NCBI GenBank assembly: GCA_902604525.1
Contig: CACKYY010000006.1
Coordinates: 1-64,000, forward strand
Source: an uncultured Pelagibacteraceae bacterium
Lineage (GTDB): Bacteria > Pseudomonadota > Alphaproteobacteria > Pelagibacterales > Pelagibacteraceae
Length of the DNA: 64,000 bases
Direction: 5' to 3'
Part shown: positions 32,804 through 41,110 of the stretch, piece after piece
How positions within the stretch are numbered: position 1 is the first letter of the stretch
Layout of the letters: every line of letters starts with the position of its first letter
Made by a program: the position numbers and the translations under genes
The notes under the pieces: generated by a model
Database searches by the model: none
What the model was told of the DNA's origin: nothing
What the model saw: only the letters and a program-made list of their open reading frames with translations

Positions 32804-34465
32804 TTAATTACTTGACCTATAGACCCACTGTTCGTCATAGTTTTTTAATTCATCAGGTAGTGGTGCTCCTTGAAACATACAAATTCTTAACCATTTATCT
32901 GATCGTGGATCAAATTTTAAGGCCCCAAAAAAAGATAGCTTTAACCTTAGCATATCTATAGGCATTATATTTTTACTAATAGTATTATCTTGTATCTCTG
33001 AGTATGGAAATTTTTCAACAATAAATACTCTCCTAACAATGTGTCTAAGCTCAGAATTTTTGGACAAAAATTCTGCAACAGTAGAATTATTTTTCGTATC
33101 TAGTAATTTTTTATGCAGTTTTTTTACATCTCTAGCTATTGCAAGTGGTTGTTCTAATTCAGATCCACCTTCTTCAAATCTATCCGCTAATCTAGGTTCC
33201 TCTTTATTTTTAGAAATAAACCAAAAATTTTGTGTATTTTGTTTTTTTTCAAAGTTTATTTTTAAGATATTTGAATATTTTTTTTCAATAATATTGATTA
33301 AATCTTTAATTGTTCTGCTGGTTGGAATAGTAAAATATTTATCCTCCTCAGAACTCATCTGACTTACTAACGGATTAGTTATTTCATTATATGGTTCCAT
33401 CATAATAGAAACTACATACTCAATACACTCCTCACACACCTTCTCCTCTAACCAAAGATATATTTGGTTAAAAGGATATTCGTCTTCAAAATCAAAATTA
33501 TTATCAATAAAGTGGATAAATTTTTTTAGGTCTTTTAATAGATTTTTAATTTTAATTTGCTGATACTCGCTATCAGTATTCCAAGTAGTAATATTTGTTA
33601 AAGATTTTTTAAGGCAATCAATAAATAAAACACTGTCTTTTTTCCTAACTATTTTTATTTCTCTTATTTTTTTTAAGGCGATCTCTCTGCTCATTACCCA
33701 ATTATTCAACAAGGTTGGATGATTTACTATAAATGGAGCCATACCTAATCCAGTAGAGTTTCCAATGCCTAAATTTTTACAAATCTTTCTATCTAATACA
33801 ACAGATTTACTAGGGTTTTTGTGATGAGCAACGTGGTTTACTTGATCAAATGTAAATTGCCTAACTAAATAAACTAGCATCATTTCCAATCTAAAAGGTC
33901 CATTGATTTCTTCTCTGTTCTTAATTCTAAAACGATCTGCTAAGCCAAATTTTCCAGACCCATATACTGCAGTTGTTCTGTACAAATATCCAACATTTGA
34001 TAGTAATTTTAAATCTGGTTGTTTACCTTCACTTAATCTTTCAACTACATGATTGAATACTCGAACAGATTTATTTGCTCTAGACAATGTTAACTCTTTA
34101 AATGAAAGTCTACCAACTTCCTGCCTTGGTACTTCATTTTTAAGTCTATCAATATCTTTTTGAGTAGGAACACCATCATGCAATGTAAATGCTGCATCCC
34201 ATTTTGTTGCAATTACTCTATCTGATCTTTCGTCATCTTTAATTTTATTTGCAAAACAAACTAGTGAATAAGTTCTTTTATCTTTCTTAAAAGAGTAGAC
34301 TGCTTCTCCATAACCAAATCTATCTAAATTAAATAAATCTCTCTTATATTCCCAGTCTTTAAATTCATTAAGGAAGCTTCTTAAAAAAGACAGTTTAGAC
34401 TGATGAAATGATCCTAATCTTGACAATTTCATTATCGTGTTTGGATCTCTAAGTTGAATTTTCAT
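32804..34465 (-). CDS. conserved hypothetical protein, 553 aa
   Basis: The family is not recognised. A soluble, charged protein without signal peptide or membrane helix. Landmarks that look conserved: RFGYGEAVYSFKKDKRTYS near residue 50, WDAAFTLHDGVPTQKDIDRL near 90, YGSGKFGLADRFRI near 170-185, NHVAHHKNPSK, GIGNSTGLGMAPFIVNHP near 240-260, and a C-terminal LRHIVRRVFIVEKFPYSEIQD. Cys pairs occur at CEEC. It lies between a membrane dipeptidase gene (2 bp) and the DUF3726 gene (3 bp). The glycine/His-rich central motif suggests an enzyme, function unknown. Confidence 0.7.
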   Translation of the reverse strand: MKIQLRDPNTIMKLSRLGSFHQSKLSFLRSFLNEFKDWEYKRDLFNLDRFGYGEAVYSFKKDKRTYSLVCFANKIKDDERSDRVIATKWDAAFTLHDGVPTQKDIDRLKNEVPRQEVGRLSFKELTLSRANKSVRVFNHVVERLSEGKQPDLKLLSNVGYLYRTTAVYGSGKFGLADRFRIKNREEINGPFRLEMMLVYLVRQFTFDQVNHVAHHKNPSKSVVLDRKICKNLGIGNSTGLGMAPFIVNHPTLLNNWVMSREIALKKIREIKIVRKKDSVLFIDCLKKSLTNITTWNTDSEYQQIKIKNLLKDLKKFIHFIDNNFDFEDEYPFNQIYLWLEEKVCEECIEYVVSIMMEPYNEITNPLVSQMSSEEDKYFTIPTSRTIKDLINIIEKKYSNILKINFEKKQNTQNFWFISKNKEEPRLADRFEEGGSELEQPLAIARDVKKLHKKLLDTKNNSTVAEFLSKNSELRHIVRRVFIVEKFPYSEIQDNTISKNIMPIDMLRLKLSFFGALKFDPRSDKWLRICMFQGAPLPDELKNYDEQWVYRSSN

Positions 34466-34467
34466 AA

Positions 34468-35433
34468 CTAAATTAGTTTATAGAAATTGTACCAGTTGTT
34501 TCCAAGTATTCCATTTGTCTCTTCATCAGAAAATCCAACTTTTTTAAGACCTTTTTCGATATTTGAAAAACCCCTAGCGTCCTCAAACCATTGAGGTTGT
34601 TTAGGAAAGCCAGGTTTATTTTTATTTCCTTCACCAAAATTTGTACTTTTAGACCATGTTCCATTTCTCATCCATTCAACAACACTATCAGGTTGCTGAA
34701 GGCAAAGATCAGATCCGATACCTATTTGTTTTGTGTTCATTATTTCAGCTGTCTTAGCAACCATCTCACAAAAACTTTCAAGGGTACAATTTGTGTTATC
34801 TTTCAAATGATGAGGATATAAAGATAATCCAAGAATACCTCCGCTATCACTTAAAATTTTTAACAAATCAGACGATTTGTTTCTTTTTGCAGGATGCCAA
34901 AAATTTGGATTTGCATGTGTTATTGCTATTGGTTTTTGACTTAACTCGATTGCGTCAATTGTACTTTTTTCAGCTGAATGTGACATGTCAATTACTACAC
35001 CCAACCTATTCATTTCTTTTATGACTTCACGTCCAAAATTAGTAACTCCACTGTCTGTATTTTCATAACAACCAGTAGCTAATAATGATTGGTTGTTGTA
35101 AGTAAGCTGCATAAATCGGCAACCTAGTTTATGTATTTTTTCAACTAATTTTATATCATCTTCTATGGGAGAACAATTTTGAAAACCAAAAAAAATTGCT
35201 GTTTTTTTCTCTCTATTTGCCTTTTCGATATCTTTGTAGTCCCAGCCTTGAAATATTATATCTGAGTTTTCTTTAAAAAGTTTTTTCCATTTTTTAATCT
35301 CAGTTAATAACTCATTGTAATCTTCATGATAGACAATTGTAACATGAACAGCATCAAGACCTGCAGACCTATTAAACTCGAAGGTTTCTCTTGACCAATT
35401 ACAATATTGAAGGTTATCAATTTTAAAATTCAT
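34468..35433 (-). CDS. peptidase family M19 membrane dipeptidase-like protein
   Basis: A 321-aa M19 (renal dipeptidase-fold) amidohydrolase. Metal-site segments are HVTIVYHEDYN near the N-terminus, KTAIFFGFQNCSPIEDD, LGCRFMQLTYNNQS, GVVIDMSHSAEKSTIDAI, KPIAITHANP and IGIGSDL. In Pseudomonas, M19 homologues sit in the dimethylglycine catabolic locus (dgcAB neighbours), so a link to betaine-type catabolism is possible. It is the first gene of the four-gene leftward operon, with a divergent purE upstream. Confidence 0.88.
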   Translation of the reverse strand: MNFKIDNLQYCNWSRETFEFNRSAGLDAVHVTIVYHEDYNELLTEIKKWKKLFKENSDIIFQGWDYKDIEKANREKKTAIFFGFQNCSPIEDDIKLVEKIHKLGCRFMQLTYNNQSLLATGCYENTDSGVTNFGREVIKEMNRLGVVIDMSHSAEKSTIDAIELSQKPIAITHANPNFWHPAKRNKSSDLLKILSDSGGILGLSLYPHHLKDNTNCTLESFCEMVAKTAEIMNTKQIGIGSDLCLQQPDSVVEWMRNGTWSKSTNFGEGNKNKPGFPKQPQWFEDARGFSNIEKGLKKVGFSDEETNGILGNNWYNFYKLI

Positions 35434-35525
35434 ATTAGTTGAACTCTAATCAATATGTTTTTTAAATACTATTAATTTTATTGAAATTTTAAGTTAATTT
35501 TGAAATAAACTAATTACTAATTCTC

Positions 35526-36017
35526 ATGAAAAAAAATAGAAATCTAAAAGTTTCAATCGTTATGGGTAGCCAGTCTGATTATAAGACTATGCGGCTGGCA
35601 GAAAAAACCCTAAAAAAAATTGGTGTTTCTTTTGAGACAAAAATTGTATCAGCTCACAGAACTCCAAAAAGGATGTATGATTATGCTCTAAAAGCGATAC
35701 AAAATAATATAGGCGTAATAATAGCAGGCGCTGGAGGATCGGCACATTTACCCGGTATGATATCAGCACTTACATCATTACCAGTTCTTGGTGTACCTAT
35801 CGAAAGCAAAAAATTAAAAGGCTTAGATAGTCTTTTATCAATAGCTCAAATGCCAAAAGGAATACCTGTTGGAACACTTGCTATTGGTGAAGACGGTGCA
35901 ATTAATGCTGCATTACTAGCAGCGTCAATAATTGCAAACCATGATCCATCCATTAAACGTAAATTGATTAATTGGAGATCTAATCAAACTAAATCAGTCA
36001 AAAAAAATCCTAAGTAA
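35526..36017 (+). CDS. purE: 5-(carboxyamino)imidazole ribonucleotide mutase
   Basis: A 163-aa class I PurE. The [21 protein letters not shown] start, [55 protein letters not shown] and [25 protein letters not shown] motifs are all present. It converts N5-CAIR to CAIR in purine synthesis. It is followed by purK after one base, a standard purEK pair. Confidence 0.97.
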   Translation: MKKNRNLKVSIVMGSQSDYKTMRLAEKTLKKIGVSFETKIVSAHRTPKRMYDYALKAIQNNIGVIIAGAGGSAHLPGMISALTSLPVLGVPIESKKLKGLDSLLSIAQMPKGIPVGTLAIGEDGAINAALLAASIIANHDPSIKRKLINWRSNQTKSVKKNPK

Positions 36018-36018
36018 A

Positions 36019-37065
36019 ATGTCTGAAATTACTCTCGGTATTATAGGAGGTGGACAGTTAGGTAGCATGTTAGCAATTGCTGCAAAAAAATTAAACGTTA
36101 AAACTATAATTTTTTCTGATGATGCAGATGCCCCAGCTCAGAATTTTTGTAATCAATTTATTTCAGGAAATTATGATGACAAGGAGAAAGTTAGTGATTT
36201 TGTTAATCAAGTTGACGTTGTAACTTATGAATTTGAAAATATACCTTTTGAAACCCTTAATGAAATAAACAAGTCAAAACCAGTTTTACCTAAACCTTCT
36301 GTAAATCGACTTATTCAACATCGATTGGCTGAAAAAGATTTTATAAATAAATTAAATATTAGGACTACAAGGTATGTGTCAATTGAAAAGAAGTCAGATA
36401 TAGACGCCTTAAAAGATTTTTTACCAGGTATATTGAAGACGACCACACTTGGTTATGATGGAAAAGGACAGCATCCAATAAATTCGACCAAAGAATTAAG
36501 TTCTATTAATATAGATTTTTCTAGTGGATATATTCTTGAGAAACTTGTTAAACTAAAAAAAGAAATCTCAATAATCATAACCAGATTTAGTAATAATAAG
36601 TACGAAATTTATGAGCCCATTGAGAATACTCATGAAGATCAAATTTTAAAATATTCTAAAATACCTGCTGACATAAATGAAAAAATTTTTAATCAATCTA
36701 AAGACTGGGCTATGCTGATAGCAGAAGAGCTCAAATATGTGGGAACATTGTGTGTAGAATTTTTTATCGATAGAAATGATAATTTATATGTAAACGAAGT
36801 TGCACCTAGGGTGCATAACTCTGGCCATCTTACGATCAATTCATACAATGTAAGTCAATTTGAAAATCATGTTAGAGCAGTTTGCGGCTTAGAACAAATA
36901 CCAATAAAAAAAATTTCAAATGCAAAAATGATTAATTTACTAGGTGATCAGATATCTCAATATAGAAATTCTCCTAACTTAAAAGAAAATGAATTTTTCT
37001 TTGATTATTTAAAAAAAGAGATTAAAGAAAAAAGAAAAATGGGTCATATCACAATATTAATTTAA
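36019..37065 (+). CDS. purK: 5-(carboxyamino)imidazole ribonucleotide synthase
   Basis: A 348-aa ATP-grasp enzyme. GIIGGGQLGSMLAIAAKKL is at the start, VVTYEFENIPFETL, KTTTLGYDGKGQ in the ATP-grasp region, and VNEVAPRVHNSGHLTI carries the metal ligands. It makes N5-CAIR from AIR, ATP and bicarbonate. Length and order with purE are canonical. Confidence 0.96.
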   Translation: MSEITLGIIGGGQLGSMLAIAAKKLNVKTIIFSDDADAPAQNFCNQFISGNYDDKEKVSDFVNQVDVVTYEFENIPFETLNEINKSKPVLPKPSVNRLIQHRLAEKDFINKLNIRTTRYVSIEKKSDIDALKDFLPGILKTTTLGYDGKGQHPINSTKELSSINIDFSSGYILEKLVKLKKEISIIITRFSNNKYEIYEPIENTHEDQILKYSKIPADINEKIFNQSKDWAMLIAEELKYVGTLCVEFFIDRNDNLYVNEVAPRVHNSGHLTINSYNVSQFENHVRAVCGLEQIPIKKISNAKMINLLGDQISQYRNSPNLKENEFFFDYLKKEIKEKRKMGHITILI

Positions 37066-37533
37066 ATGTTTAAATCATTAGAAGGTAATTTTGATAATCC
37101 TAAAGTTCATGAACTTCTTAGTAAACACTTTGTTGAACTTAGAGCAGCATCTCCAGAAGGTAGCGCTCATGTTTTAGATATTCCTGGTCTTAAAGTATCA
37201 TCGATTAAATTTTGGAGCTTGTGGCAAGATGAAAATTTAATAGGTTGTGGTGCTCTTAAATTTCTAAATGAGGGTCATGGAGAGTTCAAATCTATAAGAA
37301 TTCATGATAATTTTAGAAATAAAGGCTATGGTATTAATGTAATTAATCATTTAATTAATGAAGCCAAAAAACTAAAAATAAAAAAATTAAGTATCGAGAC
37401 CGGTGCTGGGGATTTTTTTTTACCAGCAAGAAAACTTTTTAAAAAATGTAAATTTGAGGAATGCCAACCTTTCGCGCACTATAAAGAAGACGTTAATTCT
37501 GTATATTTGACCAAAATTATTGACACAAATTAG
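37066..37533 (+). CDS. GNAT-family N-acetyltransferase
   Basis: A 155-aa GNAT protein. The acetyl-CoA motif is FRNKGYGINVINHLINEAK (RxxGxG/A form), followed by KLSIETGAGDFFLPARKLFKKCKFEEC. It follows purK without a gap, suggesting co-transcription. The substrate is unknown; the arrangement resembles small-molecule acetyltransferases such as the YjgM/PhnO types. Confidence 0.85.
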   Translation: MFKSLEGNFDNPKVHELLSKHFVELRAASPEGSAHVLDIPGLKVSSIKFWSLWQDENLIGCGALKFLNEGHGEFKSIRIHDNFRNKGYGINVINHLINEAKKLKIKKLSIETGAGDFFLPARKLFKKCKFEECQPFAHYKEDVNSVYLTKIIDTN

Positions 37534-37649
37534 AAAATATTTTTAATTTATAATATATTTTGTTGACAAAACCCTCCAAAATCTAAACAAAGCCAGGATT
37601 ACTTAATTATAAGTAATAAATTAATATAACAAAAAGTAAGAAGATAAAT
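37534..37649 (+). promoter_or_regulatory. leader/promoter region of the cold-shock gene
   Basis: A 116-bp gap ahead of the cold-shock gene. TTGACA (37563-37568) is a perfect -35 box, but no clean -10 lies at the usual spacing. A small ACTTA/TAAGT hairpin lies around 37601-37614 in the probable 5' UTR. A structured cold-shock leader is plausible from the family, not demonstrated. Confidence 0.35.
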
Positions 37650-37856
37650 ATGAGTCTACAAGGAAAAGTAAAATGGTTCAATCCAACCAAAGGTTTTGGT
37701 TTTATTGAAAGAGAAGATAAAGAAAAAGATGTGTTTGTACATGTTTCAGCTGTAAGAGATGCTGGTATGAACGGTTTAGATGAGGGTCAAGCTTTGACTT
37801 TCGATGTTGAAGATGGTCCTAAAGGTCCTTCAGCAGTTAACTTAAAAACTGCATAA
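37650..37856 (+). CDS. cspA: cold-shock protein (CspA family)
   Basis: A 68-aa single CSD protein. The RNP1 motif KGFGFIE and RNP2-like VFVHVSA are present, and the start is [13 protein letters not shown]. It binds single-stranded nucleic acids and acts as an RNA chaperone. Length is typical. It stands alone, with a promoter region upstream and a long-loop hairpin downstream. Confidence 0.95.
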   Translation: MSLQGKVKWFNPTKGFGFIEREDKEKDVFVHVSAVRDAGMNGLDEGQALTFDVEDGPKGPSAVNLKTA

Positions 37857-37868
37857 TTTCACACTTCC

Positions 37869-37921
37869 TATTGGCTGAAAACATTAACTTAGTTTTTCTA
37901 TTTTAAATATTTTAGCCAATA
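37869..37921 (+). terminator. long-loop hairpin after the cold-shock gene
   Basis: TATTGGCT (37869-37876) pairs with AGCCAATA (37914-37921), extended by AAAA/TTTT inside after a bulged G. It lies 12 bp after the stop codon. No U-run follows. It is a probable terminator or transcript stabiliser. The following spacer to 38002 holds no other recognised element. Confidence 0.5.
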
Positions 37922-38002
37922 CCGAATAATGAAAATCAACGTTTAACCACAATTATTAATTATAAAAAATTAAAATCTAAATTTATAAATTAATTAAAGA
38001 TT

Positions 38003-38749
38003 ATGATTGGAATTTTAGGTGGAATGGGAACTCAAGCTGGACTTGATTTTTGTAACAAGCTTGCAGTTCTAAATAGAGGAAAGATTGATCAAGAGTATCC
38101 ACTATTTTTACTTTATAACAAATCAAATATTCCTGGTAGACCTGAGTCTATAGGTGCTCAAACTAAGAGTCTTTTGAATAAATCTACAAACAAAACAAGT
38201 AGAGAAAAATATAACAAAGTTTTAAAGAGTTTGCTCAAAGGTTGTAAGCTTCTAGAAAAGAATAAATGTAAATTTATAGTAATACCCTGTAATACGGCTC
38301 ATTATTGGTTCGATGATTTACAAAATAAAATCAATATTCCAATAATTAATATGCCAAAAGAAGTTTTCAAATTTACAAAAAAAAAATGCAAAAAAAACTC
38401 TAAAGTTGGTCTCCTAGCCACTGAGGGAACACTTAAAACTGGGGTTTATAAAAAATTTTTTGACAAAGATTACCAATTGATAGAGCCATCTCAACAAATA
38501 CAAAAATTGTCAGTTAATAAAGCTATTAAATTTGTTAAAATGGGAAATGTGAAAGCTGCGGCTAAAGCAATTAAACCTGCAATTGATTCCTTAATTAAAA
38601 TGAAGTGTAAAAAAATTATTTTAGGTTGTACAGAGCTACCAATTGCTATTTTTGCATTCAAATCATTCGAAAATGTAAAATCCTCAAAAGTATTTTTTGA
38701 TCCTAACTTAATTTTGGCTCATTCAGCAATGGCTAAGCATAAAAATTAA
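38003..38749 (+). CDS. aspartate/glutamate racemase-family protein
   Basis: A 248-aa Asp/Glu racemase-fold protein. The GILGGMGTQAGLDF start matches the family. Two catalytic cysteines are in place: C96 in IPCNTAHYW and C209 in LGCTELP. It racemises or isomerises an acidic amino acid with a two-cysteine mechanism. D-amino acids are needed for peptidoglycan, but a catabolic role is also possible. A 146-aa unknown gene follows after 3 bp. Confidence 0.9.
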   Translation: MIGILGGMGTQAGLDFCNKLAVLNRGKIDQEYPLFLLYNKSNIPGRPESIGAQTKSLLNKSTNKTSREKYNKVLKSLLKGCKLLEKNKCKFIVIPCNTAHYWFDDLQNKINIPIINMPKEVFKFTKKKCKKNSKVGLLATEGTLKTGVYKKFFDKDYQLIEPSQQIQKLSVNKAIKFVKMGNVKAAAKAIKPAIDSLIKMKCKKIILGCTELPIAIFAFKSFENVKSSKVFFDPNLILAHSAMAKHKN

Positions 38750-38752
38750 TTT

Positions 38753-39193
38753 ATGTCTAAAAAGTCTGAAAAGCCATATGTGTTAAGAGCTGCTGAATTT
38801 GTTTATTCAAATATAATAGAAATAAAAAAACAAAATCCTGATATCAATAATATACAAGCTTTTGAAAATTTCATGACTACCAAGGAATATGATATTTTAA
38901 GTTCTGGAGAATTTCATGATAAATGGTTCTTAGAACTTAAGAATAATAAATTTATTGACAAGATAACAAAAAAAAAAATTAATGAAGAAACTTTAAGACT
39001 TTTAGAGCTACAAAAAGATTCTATGGTAAGATTTTTAATGAAAATACCAAAGCTTTATTATACTAAGAGTCATTTTCCATTAGAAATTTCACAAAGAGCT
39101 TTTGATCACTTATGGAGAGTTTGTGAAAGTTATGAAATGTGGTGCAAAGAAACTAATCAAGAAGATTTGATATTTCTAAATATTATTGAGTAG
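38753..39193 (+). CDS. hypothetical protein, 146 aa
   Basis: Family not recognised. A soluble, mostly helical, charged protein (MSKKSEKPYVLRAAEFVYSN at the start; SHFPLEISQRAFDHLWRVCESYEMWCKET near the end). There is no signal peptide. It follows the racemase gene by 3 bp and overlaps the convergent 128-aa gene by 11 bp. Confidence 0.65.
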   Translation: MSKKSEKPYVLRAAEFVYSNIIEIKKQNPDINNIQAFENFMTTKEYDILSSGEFHDKWFLELKNNKFIDKITKKKINEETLRLLELQKDSMVRFLMKIPKLYYTKSHFPLEISQRAFDHLWRVCESYEMWCKETNQEDLIFLNIIE

Positions 39194-39569
39194 TATTATT
39201 TAAATCAAGTATTGATCTGGTAACCTCAATTCGTTTTTTAAGTAATTTTTGTAAATTTTGATTATCCAGTTTTTGTCTGGTCATTTTAATTCTTGTTTCC
39301 ACTAATTGTCTTAGGTCTTCATCAAATGAATTAATTTTTATTTTTTTATCTGTTTCTTCTACTAAGGTTTCTTTAATTAAAGTTAAAGAACTTTTACCAG
39401 TCTCTTTTTCTATACTTTGATTAACTATGAATTGTGCACTAGCTTTATAAATGTTGCCTGAGGTAAGAACTGTAACACCTGGACCAATTAATGAAAGAAT
39501 TGGTACAAAACCTGTCAAAAAGAAAAAAGACAGTATAATTGTTAAAATTCTTAACAATCTAAATTTCAT
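39183..39569 (-). CDS. hypothetical exported protein, 128 aa
   Basis: Family not recognised. There is an N-terminal hydrophobic segment (ILTIILSFFFLTGFVPILSL, about 8-27) and a second weak one to about 38. A helical charged tail with the repeated pattern LVETRIKMTRQKL / LLKKRIEVTRSIL (about 88-125) looks like a short coiled coil. It is probably membrane anchored with a periplasmic tail. Its end overlaps the neighbouring plus-strand gene by 11 bp. Confidence 0.6.
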   Translation of the reverse strand: MKFRLLRILTIILSFFFLTGFVPILSLIGPGVTVLTSGNIYKASAQFIVNQSIEKETGKSSLTLIKETLVEETDKKIKINSFDEDLRQLVETRIKMTRQKLDNQNLQKLLKKRIEVTRSILDLNNTTQ

Positions 39570-39669
39570 AATTAAACATTAAGTGATTTGGTAATTCGTT
39601 TCTAGATCTAATTTGTTCATTATAGGTACTGATTTATTTGATTTTATTTAATTTATTTGTTTATTAAAC

Positions 39670-40521
39670 ATGATGATTAAAATATTCTCTTTCATATTTA
39701 TACTTCTATGGTCCTCTGCTTTCATAACAACCAAGCCTATTATAGACAACAGTGATCCATTTGCTGCCCTAGCTTTTAGATTTGCTTTAGTTGCTTTAGG
39801 TTTTTTTTTATTTTCTATTTATTCAAAACAAAAAATTCTAGTAAGTAAAAGAAACTTTTTTGAGTCTTTTTTTAGTGGTGTATTATTTCATGGTTTTTAT
39901 CTTGGTGGTGTCTTTTACTCAATTTCAATCGGCATGCCCACAGCAATTGCGGCTTTAATTGTAACCCTTCAACCAGTTCTCACAAATGCATTAAGTGGAC
40001 CAATTTTAAATGAGAAAGTATCATCAAAACAATGGATGGGTATTTTATTGGGATTTACTGGTGCAGGACTTGTACTAGGTTTTGATTTAGGCTCTAAAAT
40101 ACCAACAGCAGGATTAATCGCGACTATAATTTCGTTATTGGCAATTACATTTTCTACTTTATGGCAAAAAAAATTAAGTAACAAATTGCCTTTATCAGTC
40201 AGTAATATGAATCAAGCTTTGGGGGGGGTTGTTTTTCATATTGTAATAATTATTCTTTTTGCAGAACCTTACATAGATTTTTCAACCACTTTTTTAATTG
40301 CAATGAGTCATCAGATTTTTTTAGTTTCTTTTGGAGCTTTTACAATTTTAATGTTTCTAATTAAAAGAAATTCTGCAAGTAAAACTGTTTCTATTTTTTT
40401 TTTAATCCCCCCTACCTCAGCATTAATGGCTTGGATTTTTTTAGACGAAAGCCTAAATAATTTAGATCTTCTAGGTTTTTTAATTGCAACAATTGGTGTT
40501 TATATAGCTACAAGAGATTAA
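39670..40521 (+). CDS. EamA/DMT-family transporter
   Basis: A 283-aa protein with about ten helices and two EamA repeats, typical of the drug/metabolite transporter superfamily. Helix-1 motif is FILLWSSAFITTKP; LIVTLQPVLTNALSG closes the first repeat and FLIPPTSALMAWIFLDESLN the second. The substrate is unknown (metabolite or amino-acid efflux). It ends 1 bp from the convergent soxG-like gene. Confidence 0.88.
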   Translation: MMIKIFSFIFILLWSSAFITTKPIIDNSDPFAALAFRFALVALGFFLFSIYSKQKILVSKRNFFESFFSGVLFHGFYLGGVFYSISIGMPTAIAALIVTLQPVLTNALSGPILNEKVSSKQWMGILLGFTGAGLVLGFDLGSKIPTAGLIATIISLLAITFSTLWQKKLSNKLPLSVSNMNQALGGVVFHIVIIILFAEPYIDFSTTFLIAMSHQIFLVSFGAFTILMFLIKRNSASKTVSIFFLIPPTSALMAWIFLDESLNNLDLLGFLIATIGVYIATRD

Positions 40522-40522
40522 A

Positions 40523-41110
40523 TTACTTTCCTATATAGCCAAATTCTAAGGATGAGTCTGTTATTGAATGATATAGTGACTCTCCAAAACTTCTTAGAGC
40601 AAAAATTCTAAATTTATCTGGTTTGTCATTTATCATATCAACGATTATAGACATTCCATTAAATGTAGAATTTAGACAATTATTTTTATATAATTCATTA
40701 AAGTTAAAAGGGCATCCTTTTTTTAAAACTTCTTTTGCATTATCACCTTCTAGCTCAATAATTGATTTTGAATGAGAAATATCTGTGACAGCAAAATCCC
40801 CCTCTTCAAATTTTTTATCAATTTCAGAAAATATGTCTTTTTGAGTTGTGATAATTAGCCAATTTCTTGGTCCATTCCAAAGAATTCGAGTATTTTCATT
40901 ATTTTCTACCGTTAATGGTTTTGAGATTAGATTTAAATTATCTATTTTAATTTCTTCGCATACAACATTCGAATTTTTATGTTGAACAATCTGAGTAATA
41001 TATAAGTTTTTTATTTCTGAAATTTTAATTAAATTTTTTTCGTTTTTTCCTTCACAATCACCAAATTGTCCTTTTTGGTGGATATTTTCTAAAGCTGATA
41101 TTGAACTCAT
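40523..41110 (-). CDS. soxG: sarcosine oxidase gamma subunit-like protein
   Basis: A 195-aa protein matching the SoxG family ([49 protein letters not shown]). It is the last gene of a soxBDAG-type operon and overlaps soxA by 4 bp. The SoxG fold resembles a folate-binding GcvT module. The same four-gene architecture is used by N-methylglutamate dehydrogenase (MgdABCD), so this could be the gamma subunit of that enzyme instead. Confidence 0.82.
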   Translation of the reverse strand: MSSISALENIHQKGQFGDCEGKNEKNLIKISEIKNLYITQIVQHKNSNVVCEEIKIDNLNLISKPLTVENNENTRILWNGPRNWLIITTQKDIFSEIDKKFEEGDFAVTDISHSKSIIELEGDNAKEVLKKGCPFNFNELYKNNCLNSTFNGMSIIVDMINDKPDKFRIFALRSFGESLYHSITDSSLEFGYIGK

